Shown one piece after another: positions 9,214 through 16,950 of a DNA stretch of 64,000 nt. The stretch is from Lachnospiraceae bacterium (lineage in GTDB: Bacteria > Bacillota > Clostridia > Lachnospirales > Lachnospiraceae). A program made the position numbers and the translations under genes. Below the pieces are notes generated by a model. The model was not told where the DNA came from, did not search any database, and saw nothing but the letters and a program-made list of their open reading frames with translations. Where the stretch lies: positions 59,934-123,933 of the forward strand of contig CAJTGD010000015.1 in the NCBI GenBank assembly GCA_910575475.1, read 5' to 3'. Each line of letters starts with the position of its first letter. Positions within the stretch are counted from its first letter, which is position 1.

Positions 9214-10044
9214 TTAACCTTTGACAGAGCCGGCCACCATACCATCTACGATCTTCTTATTGAAGATGATGAACAGGATCAGCATCGGGAGCGTAATCAC
9301 GATGATATCGGCAAACAGCAGGTTGAAGCTGCTGGCCAGCTGTCCCTGATAGCTGTACAGTGTCAGCTGAACTGTCGTATTCTCGGAACCCGGCAGGAAA
9401 TACAGCGGATTCGTAAAGTCGTTAAAGGTCTGCACGCCGACCAGGATGATGAGCGTCGCCTGGATGGGCTTGAGCAGCGGGAAGATCACCTTCCAGAAGA
9501 TCTGCCATTTGCTGCAGCCGTCGATCCGGGCCGCTTCCTCCAGTTCCTTCGGGATGGAGGCCATATACCCCCGATACAGCATGATCGCAAAGGGCGTCTG
9601 CAGGGCGATCTCGATCATCACCATGGAGAACATGGTCTTGTAAATGTGCATGCTCTGCAGCAGGTGGATCGTAGGCAGGATCGCCGCTGGGATCATCAGT
9701 CCCAGCATGATCATGGCCTGGATGCCGGTCATCAGCCGGTCGCGCCTCCTCTGGATCACATAGGCCGCCATGGCCGCGGTCACCAGAAGTCCCAGCACGG
9801 TGAAAAATGTCAGGATCCCGCTGTTTTTGAAGGCGGTCACCAGCTGGTAGTTTCCATGCTTAAATACTTCGATATAATTTTCAAAATGAAGCTCGCTGGG
9901 CCAGCTGATGGACAGCTTGTTGGCCTCTGCCTTTGATTTCAGGGACTGCACCAGCATAAAATAAAACGGGACCAGGAAGATGACGCAGGTCACCAGCACG
10001 CCCAGGATATCTCCCAGGAGGAGAAGTCTTTTTTTCTTTTTCAT
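9214..10044 (-). CDS. carbohydrate ABC transporter permease, MalG type
   Basis: 276 residues with six predicted membrane segments, the first at about 8-30. The cytoplasmic EAA loop, which contacts the ATPase, is ELEEAARIDGCSKWQIFWKV followed by IFPLLKP. Its ATG overlaps the stop of the preceding permease gene in an ATGA junction, so the two are translationally coupled. It pairs with the MalF-like permease and the binding protein upstream. No ATPase gene is in this cluster; the MsmK-like ATPase at 45-46 kb is a plausible shared partner. Confidence 0.95.
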   Translation of the reverse strand: MKKKKRLLLLGDILGVLVTCVIFLVPFYFMLVQSLKSKAEANKLSISWPSELHFENYIEVFKHGNYQLVTAFKNSGILTFFTVLGLLVTAAMAAYVIQRRRDRLMTGIQAMIMLGLMIPAAILPTIHLLQSMHIYKTMFSMVMIEIALQTPFAIMLYRGYMASIPKELEEAARIDGCSKWQIFWKVIFPLLKPIQATLIILVGVQTFNDFTNPLYFLPGSENTTVQLTLYSYQGQLASSFNLLFADIIVITLPMLILFIIFNKKIVDGMVAGSVKG

Positions 10045-10916
10045 CCCTGGATCGCCTCCTCTCTCTTATTCAGGAAATGCTGCAGCGGGAATGCGATCAC
10101 GGAGATCAGGATCAGCATGACCACGTTGCCTGCCGTAGAAAGTCCATAGAATCCGGCCGCGTACTGCTTGTAAATGACGGATGCCAGTACGTCCGTGGAA
10201 AATCCGGGGCCGCCGCCTGTCATCGCCCAGATCAGGTCGAAGGAACGAAGCCCGCCGATCAGGGAGAGGATGATGATAGAATTCTGGGAAGGCGCCACCA
10301 GAGGAAGGGTAATGTGCTTCAGCTGCTGCCATCCTGTCGCTCCGTCGATGGAGGCCGCCTCATAATAGGTCTTGTCAATGGACTGGATCCCCGCGATATA
10401 AATGACCACGGAAATGGAAAGTCCCTTCCACACGTCCGTCAGGATGATGCTCAGAAGCGCGGTCTTGGGATCCCCCAGGAAATCAATGGGTGTCCCGCCC
10501 AATGCCTGGATCGGCATGTTTAAAAGTCCCTTGGTGGGGTGCATCATGTACGAAAAGGCAAGGCCCACCGCCATCATGGACACCAGGTTCGGGAAAAATA
10601 CTGCCGAACGGATGAAGCCCTTGGATTTGATCTTGCTGGTCAGGAATATGGCGATAAAAAATGCCAGAATGACTTTTAACGCACTGGTCCCGAACGCATA
10701 GATCAGGGTATGTATCACGGAAGAGCTCATGGAATGTTCGGAAAAGAAAAGCTTATAGTTATCAAGTCCGCAGAATTTCGCGGTCTCAAAGTTCCATACG
10801 GTCAGACTGTAATACAGGGAAGATACGATCGGCCACAGGAAAAAGACCACGAAAATGATCAGGGACGGAAGGACAAACCAGACGGGGTACATGCTCCGTT
10901 CTTTTTTTGTCTTCAT
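10041..10916 (-). CDS. carbohydrate ABC transporter permease, MalF/UgpA type
   Basis: 291 residues, six membrane segments, the first at about 10-32 (VWFVLPSLIIFVVFFLWPIV). The EAA loop reads YYEAASIDGATGWQQLKHIT followed by LPLVAP. AAAGAGGAGG lies upstream of the ATG. It follows the binding-protein gene after a 79-base gap that holds a perfect 8-bp hairpin, and overlaps the next permease by four bases. It forms the membrane channel for uptake of the sugar captured by the lipoprotein encoded just upstream. Confidence 0.95.
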   Translation of the reverse strand: MKTKKERSMYPVWFVLPSLIIFVVFFLWPIVSSLYYSLTVWNFETAKFCGLDNYKLFFSEHSMSSSVIHTLIYAFGTSALKVILAFFIAIFLTSKIKSKGFIRSAVFFPNLVSMMAVGLAFSYMMHPTKGLLNMPIQALGGTPIDFLGDPKTALLSIILTDVWKGLSISVVIYIAGIQSIDKTYYEAASIDGATGWQQLKHITLPLVAPSQNSIIILSLIGGLRSFDLIWAMTGGGPGFSTDVLASVIYKQYAAGFYGLSTAGNVVMLILISVIAFPLQHFLNKREEAIQG

Positions 10917-10940
10917 AGTAAAACCTCCTCTTTATATGAA

Positions 10941-10967
10941 TGGCCGCCCGGCTCATCCAGGCGGCCA
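10941..10967 (-). promoter_or_regulatory. intercistronic hairpin between binding-protein and permease genes
   Basis: TGGCCGCC (10941-10948) and GGCGGCCA (10960-10967) form a perfect 8-bp stem with no T run. Such hairpins after binding-protein genes commonly protect the upstream message and lower permease expression; that role is inferred. Confidence 0.6.
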
Positions 10968-10995
10968 CACTTTTCTCTCTCAGACTATCCGGTTT

Positions 10996-12366
10996 TTATT
11001 CCCAATCGTAGCCAAGCTGTACAGCGGACTTCTTGCAGTCATCGTCATACATCGCGGCTGCTTCCTCGCCGGACATCTGTCCAAGGCCCACTGCCGTGGT
11101 CATCTGCTCGCAGGTTGTTCCTTTGATCGGGGACTGGTATTCCAGTGCCGGTACGGTCTTTCCGTCGTCAAAATATTTCTGCATGTCTACACGTACCGCG
11201 CTGCATACGGAATCCGGCAGCTCATAGCCCTTGATACAGGACGGTCCGTTTGCTCCGTAGGTTCCGAAATACAGATCCAGCGCTTCCTCGGAATAGTAGA
11301 ACTCGAAGAATGCCTTGATCGCGTCCACATTTTCGGTATCTTTGTTTACATACCAGCTCATCGGCTCCCAAACGGTCAGGCCGTGGTCGTCCGCATCGTC
11401 TCCGGGAACTCCGAATACACCGATATCGTCCGGATCTTCCACATTTTCCAGGATCAGCGGAAGCTGCTGGGTCAGGATAAACCAGTGGGTCGCTTCGCCT
11501 GTCGCGATGGCAAAGTTTCCATCTGTAACGGTTGCCGCGGATTTGTCAGCGTTCAGGTAATCTACCAGGTCTTCGTACTTGGTCCAGCTTCTGGTTGCCT
11601 CGGGAACGTCCGCGTATTTTGCTTTTCCTTCTGTGTAATCGTCCGCGAAGGTCGGATTGGCTGCCGCAATGTTGTAGTAGTCGCCCAGGAACAGTACCTG
11701 TGTTGCCCAGGTCTCGCCGCCGGTGAAGTATACCGGAGTCTTGCCTGCATCCGCCAGAGCCTTGCAGTTGTCTACAAATTCATCCCAGGTGTGGGGAACC
11801 TCCAGCTTCAGTTCTTCATAGTCGGGCTTGTAGTAGATGACCGCGCCTGCCTGTGTGGAGGACTGGGGAGCGCCGTATACGACACCGTCAATGGTAACGG
11901 AGCTTAAGAATGCGTCGTCAAACTTGTCCACAATGTCCCAGTCGGAAATGTCCATGAAGCCCCGGGACGGGTTCAGGTCATACAGCTTGGAGCCGGAATT
12001 GTAAGCCATAAAGTCCGGAAGGTCGCCGGATGCCATCCTGGTCTTGATGATGTTATCGCCTTCGGATCCGCCCGGGTTGACTTCTACTTCGAATTCCATA
12101 CCCAGCTTCTCGGTAGCCGCTTCCATCACCGCCTGGGTGCCCGGGTTGTTCTCCGCGTTGCCTGCCCACCATTTCAGGGTAACTCCTGCGTAGGGCTTGT
12201 CTCCGCCCTCTCCGGAGCCCTCGTCGGAGCCTGCATCCTCTTCTGCTGCCGGAGTTCCCTCATCGGAACTAGATCCGCCGCCGTCAGAACCGCCGCTACA
12301 CCCGGTCAGAGCCAGTCCCAGTGTCATCGTACCTGCAAGAATCAGTGACAAAACTTTCTTTTTCAT
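10996..12366 (-). CDS. extracellular sugar-binding lipoprotein (solute-binding protein family 1)
   Basis: 456 residues. A lipoprotein signal peptide ends in the lipobox LTGC (Cys23), followed by a flexible G/S/D/E-rich linker to about residue 60, then the family 1 binding domain (GVTLKWWAGNAENNPGT start, with many aromatic residues). AAGGAGG lies upstream of the ATG. The mature protein should be anchored on the outer face of the membrane and deliver a glycan fragment to the two permeases. The neighbouring rhamnosidase suggests a rhamnose-containing oligosaccharide. A separate promoter in the 184-base gap upstream is likely, but only a weak -10-like TAAAAT is visible. Confidence 0.93.
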   Translation of the reverse strand: MKKKVLSLILAGTMTLGLALTGCSGGSDGGGSSSDEGTPAAEEDAGSDEGSGEGGDKPYAGVTLKWWAGNAENNPGTQAVMEAATEKLGMEFEVEVNPGGSEGDNIIKTRMASGDLPDFMAYNSGSKLYDLNPSRGFMDISDWDIVDKFDDAFLSSVTIDGVVYGAPQSSTQAGAVIYYKPDYEELKLEVPHTWDEFVDNCKALADAGKTPVYFTGGETWATQVLFLGDYYNIAAANPTFADDYTEGKAKYADVPEATRSWTKYEDLVDYLNADKSAATVTDGNFAIATGEATHWFILTQQLPLILENVEDPDDIGVFGVPGDDADDHGLTVWEPMSWYVNKDTENVDAIKAFFEFYYSEEALDLYFGTYGANGPSCIKGYELPDSVCSAVRVDMQKYFDDGKTVPALEYQSPIKGTTCEQMTTAVGLGQMSGEEAAAMYDDDCKKSAVQLGYDWE

Positions 12367-12550
12367 AAATTGAATCCTCCTTGTTCGTTTTCTTGTTTCA
12401 ACATGGGTTTATTTTACCTGCTGAACATTGAAAAGTACATGGAGGATTCAAAACAATGCTATTGAAAAATCGAAACATTTTCCAGCTGTGCGGCATGGCC
12501 TGCACCTGCTGCCCCCTGGAAATCATCGTCCGGCGCCCTGACAGGCCATT

Positions 12551-14052
12551 CTACTTTATATAGTCCGCCGGACTCTTCCCCGTATAGGAGTGGAAGATCC
12601 TGCTGAAATAGAACTGATCCCGGTAGCCCACCATCTCCGCGATGTCCTTCACAAAGAGCTCGCTGTTCTCTTCCATGAGCTGCTTTGCCCGCTCCATGCG
12701 GATCCCGGTCAGATACTGGTTGTAGGACTGCCTGGTGTACTTGCGGAACAGCTTGCTCATGTACGCCTGGGAGATGGCAAACAGGTTGGAGATGGCCTGG
12801 AGGGAGAGTGGTTCGGAAATGTGGCCGCTTAAGTAGACCTTGATCTTTTCAAAAAATTCCGGGGAGTCTACCTTTATGTTTTCCTTCCCCTTTTCCGTCA
12901 GCTGATGGATCGGCGTGTACAGATTCTGCCGCAGCATCTCCATGCTTGTGGAATAGTAAAAGGCATCCTCAAACTGGTACTCGCTCTCAATCAGGGATTC
13001 CTCGCTCTTGGTCTGCATGCGGATGAAGTTCAGTGTCCGCCTGGCCGCCTGCTCCAGCCAGATCTGCGGCCGCTTCTCCTCCTCCCACCTGGAAAATGCT
13101 TTCCCAATGCATTTCTGGATCTGATCGTATCTGCCGGTCTTGGCATACTGCTCCATCTCCTGCAGGATGCCGGAAAGCTCTGACGTATCCGGAGAGGGAA
13201 CCCTTTCCATCAGGAGTCGCTTTTGATCCAGGTCCACCACCTGGGAAGACCCACCGTGCTGAGCGTATTCAGCCAGTAGTACAGATCCCGGATTTTTTCA
13301 GAGATCTCCGGTCCGGAAAATGCCTCCCCATAATAGAGAAGGGTGGTATAGGATCCTTCCGTCTTCTGCCGCCGTTCTACCCTGGTCATGTAGTCGATCA
13401 GGGGCTGCGTTCCCAATACCTCCTTCGGGATCAGAAACAGCTCTTCCATGTTGTCCCGCCCAAAGACCATGTAGGCTTCGTCAATGGTGCCGTACAGCTC
13501 CGGCTCCCTGGCCGGGGAATACCTTCTCGGGAGTCCGTTTTCCCGCAGGAGCGCCGCGTAAAACTCTTTATATGGAAAGAACGCCTGAATCTCCTCCAGG
13601 GAAATGCTCTCTCCCACGCAGATCTTCCGGAAGATCCCGACCCGCCTGTCATAATAGAACTTCCTCAGCTTTTCTTCCACATTTTTCATGGTGCGCAGCA
13701 TCTGGGAAGGGACGATGGGCTTGGTCAGGTAATCCAGCACTCCGCCCCGGAAGGCGTCCCTGGCATACTCAAAATCCTGATAGCCGCTGATGATGCAGAA
13801 GCACAGGTCCGGCCGCATCCCGCTGGCCTCCCGAACCAGCTCCAGACCGTTTTTCACCGGCATCTCCACGTCCGTCAGCACCAGATCCGGGGACGTCTTC
13901 TTGATCAGCTCCAGCGCCTCGCTTCCGTTCCCTGCAGTGCCCACCACCTCAAACTCCGGGCACTGCTTTTCTATGATGCAGCAAATGGCCTTGACTGCCA
14001 TGACTTCGTCGTCTACAACGATGACTTTATATTGGTTTCCGTTTGGTTTCAT
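12551..14052 (-). pseudogene. YesN-type response regulator (REC + AraC HTH), split by a one-base frameshift
   Basis: The gene starts at ATG 14052 behind AGGGAGGAG. The first part carries a REC domain (VVDDE near residue 14, phospho-acceptor Asp61 in LTDVEMP, Lys in YLTKP) and runs to a stop at 13210. The second part, in the -1 frame and open to 12551, carries the linker and an AraC-type double helix-turn-helix (SLQAISNLFAISQAYMSKLF and VKDIAEMVGYRDQFYFSRIF). Joined, the two give about 500 residues, the normal size. The frames meet near 13243-13252, where restoring one base would read through. No slippery heptamer is seen, so this is a real one-base deletion or a sequencing error. It would otherwise control the transporter and rhamnosidase genes with the YesM-like kinase. 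Confidence 0.85.
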
Positions 14053-14076
14053 TATGCCGCTCCTCCCTGACATGAC

Positions 14077-14112
14077 GCGGAAAGCCCGCCGCAGGCAGCC
14101 TTTCCGCATACG
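14077..14112. repeat. REP-like intergenic repeat, copy 2
   Basis: GCGGAAAG (14077-14084) pairs with CTTTCCGC (14100-14107), and the core GGCAGCCTTTCCGCATACG lies at 14094-14112. It falls in the leader of the response regulator gene. Confidence 0.65.
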
Positions 14113-14120
14113 TTGATATG

Positions 14121-14153
14121 GAATAGCACCCGCATTGCCGCCGGGTGCTATTC
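14121..14153. promoter_or_regulatory. 12-bp perfect hairpin in the leader of the response regulator gene
   Basis: GAATAGCACCCG (14121-14132) and CGGGTGCTATTC (14142-14153) form a 12-bp perfect stem with a nine-base loop. It lies between the proposed promoter and the ATG of the regulator. No T run follows on the minus strand, so it is more likely a leader structure than a terminator. Confidence 0.55.
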
Positions 14154-14183
14154 AAAGTCTTTCAATATATCCTTTTTCTTTTC

Positions 14184-14212
14184 ACTATACATTACTCCAT
14201 TATTTTATGCAA
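14184..14212 (-). promoter_or_regulatory. sigma-A-type promoter of the response regulator/transporter cluster
   Basis: Minus strand TTGCAT (14212-14207), 17-base spacer, TATAGT (14189-14184). Transcription would start near 14177 and give a leader of about 125 bases holding two hairpins. Confidence 0.65.
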
Positions 14213-14292
14213 TATTTTTGTGAAAACTTTGTAATGCACAAAGATTGCCTGCAAGCTTTCCCTATGCTACAATAACATTACAGCTGCCATAA

Positions 14293-15021
14293 AAAAAGAC
14301 ACCAACATCATTTCACCCAGGGGATGAGTCAAAATATAACAGCCCCTGGAATGTAGCCGCTGACTTTACGATGGATCTGAGCTTCCGGCCGGATGACATT
14401 GCCGGAATGCTTGCCGCATATGAGAATGACTGTCATACCGGCATGGATATCCCTGCTTTTGCCCAATGGCTCTATGATTATACGGACGGATATCTTTATA
14501 TGGTATCTCGTCTCTGTATGCTGATCGATGAACAGGTCGCCGGCAGTGACGATTTTCCTCTGCAGAAGGATGCCTGGACGAAGGAAGGATTTCTGAAAGC
14601 AGTCCGAATCTTTTTGCAGGACTCCAATACACTTTTTGATGATGTGGTGAAGACATTGGAGCAATATCCGCTGCTGAAAGACCGCATGAAGGATATCCTG
14701 TTCCGTGGGACCCGGTACTCCTTTGAAAACAGCAGCCCGATCATCAACGGCGCCGGAAATTACTATATCGAAGCCCAGACCCGCGACCGGACGCGGACAA
14801 ACGTCATCGTAGACTACAGGGGACAGCGCTTCATCGTTGAACTCAAGCTATGGCGGGGAGACGCTTATCACAAGCGCGGAGAACAGCAGCTTCTTTCTTA
14901 TCTGGATTACTATAATGAGGATACCTGGTATCTTCTGAGTTTTAATTTTAATAAGAAAAAGCAGACCGGTATGCATGAAATTTTGCTGGATGGGAAGAAG
15001 ATTCTGGAAGTGGTCGTGTGA
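14293..15021 (+). pseudogene. remnant of an AAA-ATPase-like / PD-(D/E)XK nuclease family protein (5' truncated)
   Basis: The frame is open from just after a stop at 14290-14292 to 15021, and the coding similarity begins upstream of the ATG at 14371 with a DESKYNSPWNVAADF segment typical of the middle of these proteins. The P-loop ATPase N-terminal half is missing. What remains is the helical region (DDIAGMLAAYENDCHTGM) and a C-terminal nuclease-like domain with IVDYRGQRFIVELKLW, where D and ELK match the PD-(D/E)XK core. No ribosome binding site or promoter is seen. These proteins are common, often multi-copy and of unclear role in Firmicutes and Bacteroidetes. It is judged a truncated fragment; a short expressed nuclease cannot be fully excluded. 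Confidence 0.7.
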
Positions 15022-15039
15022 TTCTGCTTATTTCACAAA
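15013..15039 (+). repeat. left copy of direct repeat flanking the MNT/HEPN pair
   Basis: GTCGTGTGATTC followed by GCTTATTTCACAAA. It spans the end of the nuclease remnant and recurs, with small changes, at 15970-15998 after the HEPN gene. Confidence 0.7.
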
Positions 15040-15068
15040 GCCCCACTCCTTATACTCATAATTTGCTA

Positions 15069-15098
15069 TTGATATTTTTCATTGATGCGGATTATAAT
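15069..15098 (+). promoter_or_regulatory. promoter of the MNT/HEPN operon
   Basis: TTGATA (15069-15074), 18-base spacer, consensus TATAAT (15093-15098), about 65 bases before the MNT start. Confidence 0.65.
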
Positions 15099-15164
15099 AT
15101 TAATATAAGTATCGAAACTGTAATGTTTATAGCTGTAATATCCATTGAAATGGTGGTGAAGAAT

Positions 15165-15518
15165 ATGGTTGATCTGGGCTTACAGATGGATAACATACAA
15201 AAAGTAAAAAAAGAAGTCGTAATATTAATTCGCGAAAAAATGCAGGACGATATAGATAAAGTCATTCTTTACGGCTCCTGTGCAAGAGGCGATTATACGG
15301 AAGATTCTGATATTGATATTGCTTTACTCACAAGCTGCAACAGAAATGACGCAAAAAAATATAGTAAGATACTTGCAGAAATCGCAACAAAACTGGCAAT
15401 GGAATATTATGTGGTTATCAATTTTGTATGTATTCCCTGTATAGAATTTATACAGAAAAAAACATGGTACCCATATTTCAAAAGTATCGAGCGAGATGGA
15501 GAAGTACTGTATGGATAA
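15165..15518 (+). CDS. minimal nucleotidyltransferase (MNT) antitoxin-type protein
   Basis: 117 residues from ATG 15165 (GGTGGTGAAG just upstream); the longer open frame has no ribosome site. The nucleotidyltransferase core is plain: YGSCARGDYTEDSDIDIALL, with GSxxxG and the DxD metal pair (DID). In MNT/HEPN modules this protein is the antitoxin, which neutralises the HEPN RNase by binding and, in studied cases, adding AMP to it. It overlaps the HEPN gene by eight bases. The region is AT-rich relative to its neighbours, which fits horizontal transfer. Confidence 0.9.
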   Translation: MVDLGLQMDNIQKVKKEVVILIREKMQDDIDKVILYGSCARGDYTEDSDIDIALLTSCNRNDAKKYSKILAEIATKLAMEYYVVINFVCIPCIEFIQKKTWYPYFKSIERDGEVLYG

Positions 15519-15927
15519 AACGTATTACTTTATATTAGCAAAAGTCCGAATGGAACGTGCGGAAGAATTATTGACGGAGTCAAAATTATTACTAGAAAAA
15601 GAAGCATATAAATCTGCGAATAATCGCGCATTCTATGCAATTGAAAAAGTTCTGAAAGGGTTGTTAGCTTCGAAAGAAATTGAGGCCGCAACACATAATG
15701 GATGCTTAAAACAATTTAATTTCCACTTTATCCATAATGGAGATCATACATTTACATCTGAGGACTATCAGAAAATATCCTATGCGGATCAGATCAGAAA
15801 TGCCTCGGACTATGATGACTTCTATGTAGCAAATAAGGAAGAGACCAAAGAACTGGTAATATTTGCGGAACAATTTGTTAAAAAAGTAAGAGAATATTTA
15901 ATCAGGATTCATATTCTTACAGAATAA
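15511..15927 (+). CDS. HEPN domain protein, probable toxin partner of MNT
   Basis: 138 residues from ATG 15511, preferred over 15496 because GGAG lies nine bases upstream. The helical HEPN fold (PF05168 type) is seen in AKVRMERAEELLTESKLLL, NNRAFYAIEKVLKGLL and the C-terminal ADQIRNASDYDDFY segment. HEPN toxins are usually RNases with an Rx4-6H motif; here the corresponding Arg in RNASDYDDFY has no His within six residues, so activity may differ or be lost. Tyrosines at that place are candidates for modification by the MNT partner. The pair is a small defence- or stability-type module. Confidence 0.85.
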   Translation: MDKTYYFILAKVRMERAEELLTESKLLLEKEAYKSANNRAFYAIEKVLKGLLASKEIEAATHNGCLKQFNFHFIHNGDHTFTSEDYQKISYADQIRNASDYDDFYVANKEETKELVIFAEQFVKKVREYLIRIHILTE

Positions 15928-15969
15928 GGTATTTAATTGACAAAGCTCTCATTTTCAAATAGATTGTTT

Positions 15970-15998
15970 GTCGTGTGATTCCAGCTTATTTTCACAAA
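15970..15998 (+). repeat. right copy of direct repeat flanking the MNT/HEPN pair
   Basis: GTCGTGTGATTCCAGCTTAT followed by TTTCACAAA, nearly the same as 15013-15039. The remaining 150 bases to 16148 hold no gene that can be supported. Confidence 0.7.
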
Positions 15999-16148
15999 AT
16001 CCTGCTCGAAATAGGTCTGTCGGAAAATCACTGTATACCTGCAATATGCTGCTGTGATTCGTAGAATCTCAAGACAATATATTGCAGATAAACCGTATGT
16101 TCCGGCAGCCTCTTTTCATTTACCTATGGAACATATTTTATAAATGCT

Positions 16149-16948
16149 TCAAAGCTGTTCTGCCTCCATTTCGCGTTCTTCCAGCACTTCTATTTTACAG
16201 CTGTGCTTTTTACTCCCTTTATCATATGCAATCCCAACTCCAAGGATCCGCCCCTGATACATCCGCTTTTCCGCCAGTTTTCCCTGGAAGCGCAGCAGAT
16301 ACCAGATCTGTTTCATTGCTGTAGCTGAGCAGCGGAATCTCCGTATTGTGCGCATATTCCAAAATGGACAGCATCGTATCCGTATCCCCTGAAATGGTTG
16401 CCGCAAGCATCCGTTCTGATTCTTTCGCAAGGCGGTACACGTATCCCAGAGACGGCTCTTTTAACAGCATTTCCTCAAATTGATCCATCAGTTCCTTATT
16501 CGGGATGAATACCTTCCCCTGTTCGCTGCTCAAAAAACCATAGACCACCATCGCGGAAAATATTTCTTCCTTTGTAGTCAGGCTCATGGATGAGGCCGCA
16601 TATTCCCGGATCTTTGCCCGAACCGGCACTCCGGATACCATCAGTGCAAGCGCGTCCCTCACATCGTCCACATTTTTCTCGACATAGTAAAATATCTCGT
16701 CATAAGGGCCGGAGCTCGTCCAATAGTTCCCCAGATTGTTGTTGGTCAATGCCGCCACTGAACGCGGATTGTGCACTCTGCTGCCGGACATCGTATGATA
16801 CCCGTTGTACCAGGTCCGAAGTCCCTCTCTTGTTACATTCGGATGCACTGTCCGTTCCAGATATGTTTCGTATAGTCCATCCACCTCTGCCTCGGAAAAC
16901 CCAAAATAGGAAATCCCATTCATCCAGCACGAAAATAAATTTCAGTAT
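16149..16948 (-). pseudogene. decayed AAA-ATPase / PD-(D/E)XK (DUF1703-like) gene
   Basis: Pieces of one protein lie in different frames. At 16916-16939 the Walker B-like FIFVLDEWD is read in one frame; at 16222-16923 a second frame gives the middle of the protein (FGFSEAEVDGLYE, WYNGYHTMSG, NPRSVAAL, NYWTSSGPYDEIFYYV); it runs out at NETDLVSA, and a third frame at 16149-16300 gives the typical C-terminal end (RFQGKLAEKRMYQGRILGVG). The P loop, the segment after Walker B and the nuclease core before the tail are missing. It is thus 5' truncated, internally deleted and frameshifted. It abuts the stop of the U32 gene and lies opposite the remnant at 14.3-15.0 kb; the MNT/HEPN pair sits between them. 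Confidence 0.8.
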
Positions 16949-16950
16949 GT

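Noticed and set aside
13230..13260. Programmed ribosomal frameshift in the response regulator
   Set aside because: The sequence at the junction (CTT CCC AGG) is not a slippery heptamer for -1 shifting and there is no evident downstream pseudoknot; a simple deletion or read error is more likely.
14371..15021. Functional anti-phage nuclease gene
   Set aside because: The ATPase half is missing, no start site or promoter is seen and the family similarity begins upstream of the ATG, so it is treated as a fragment.
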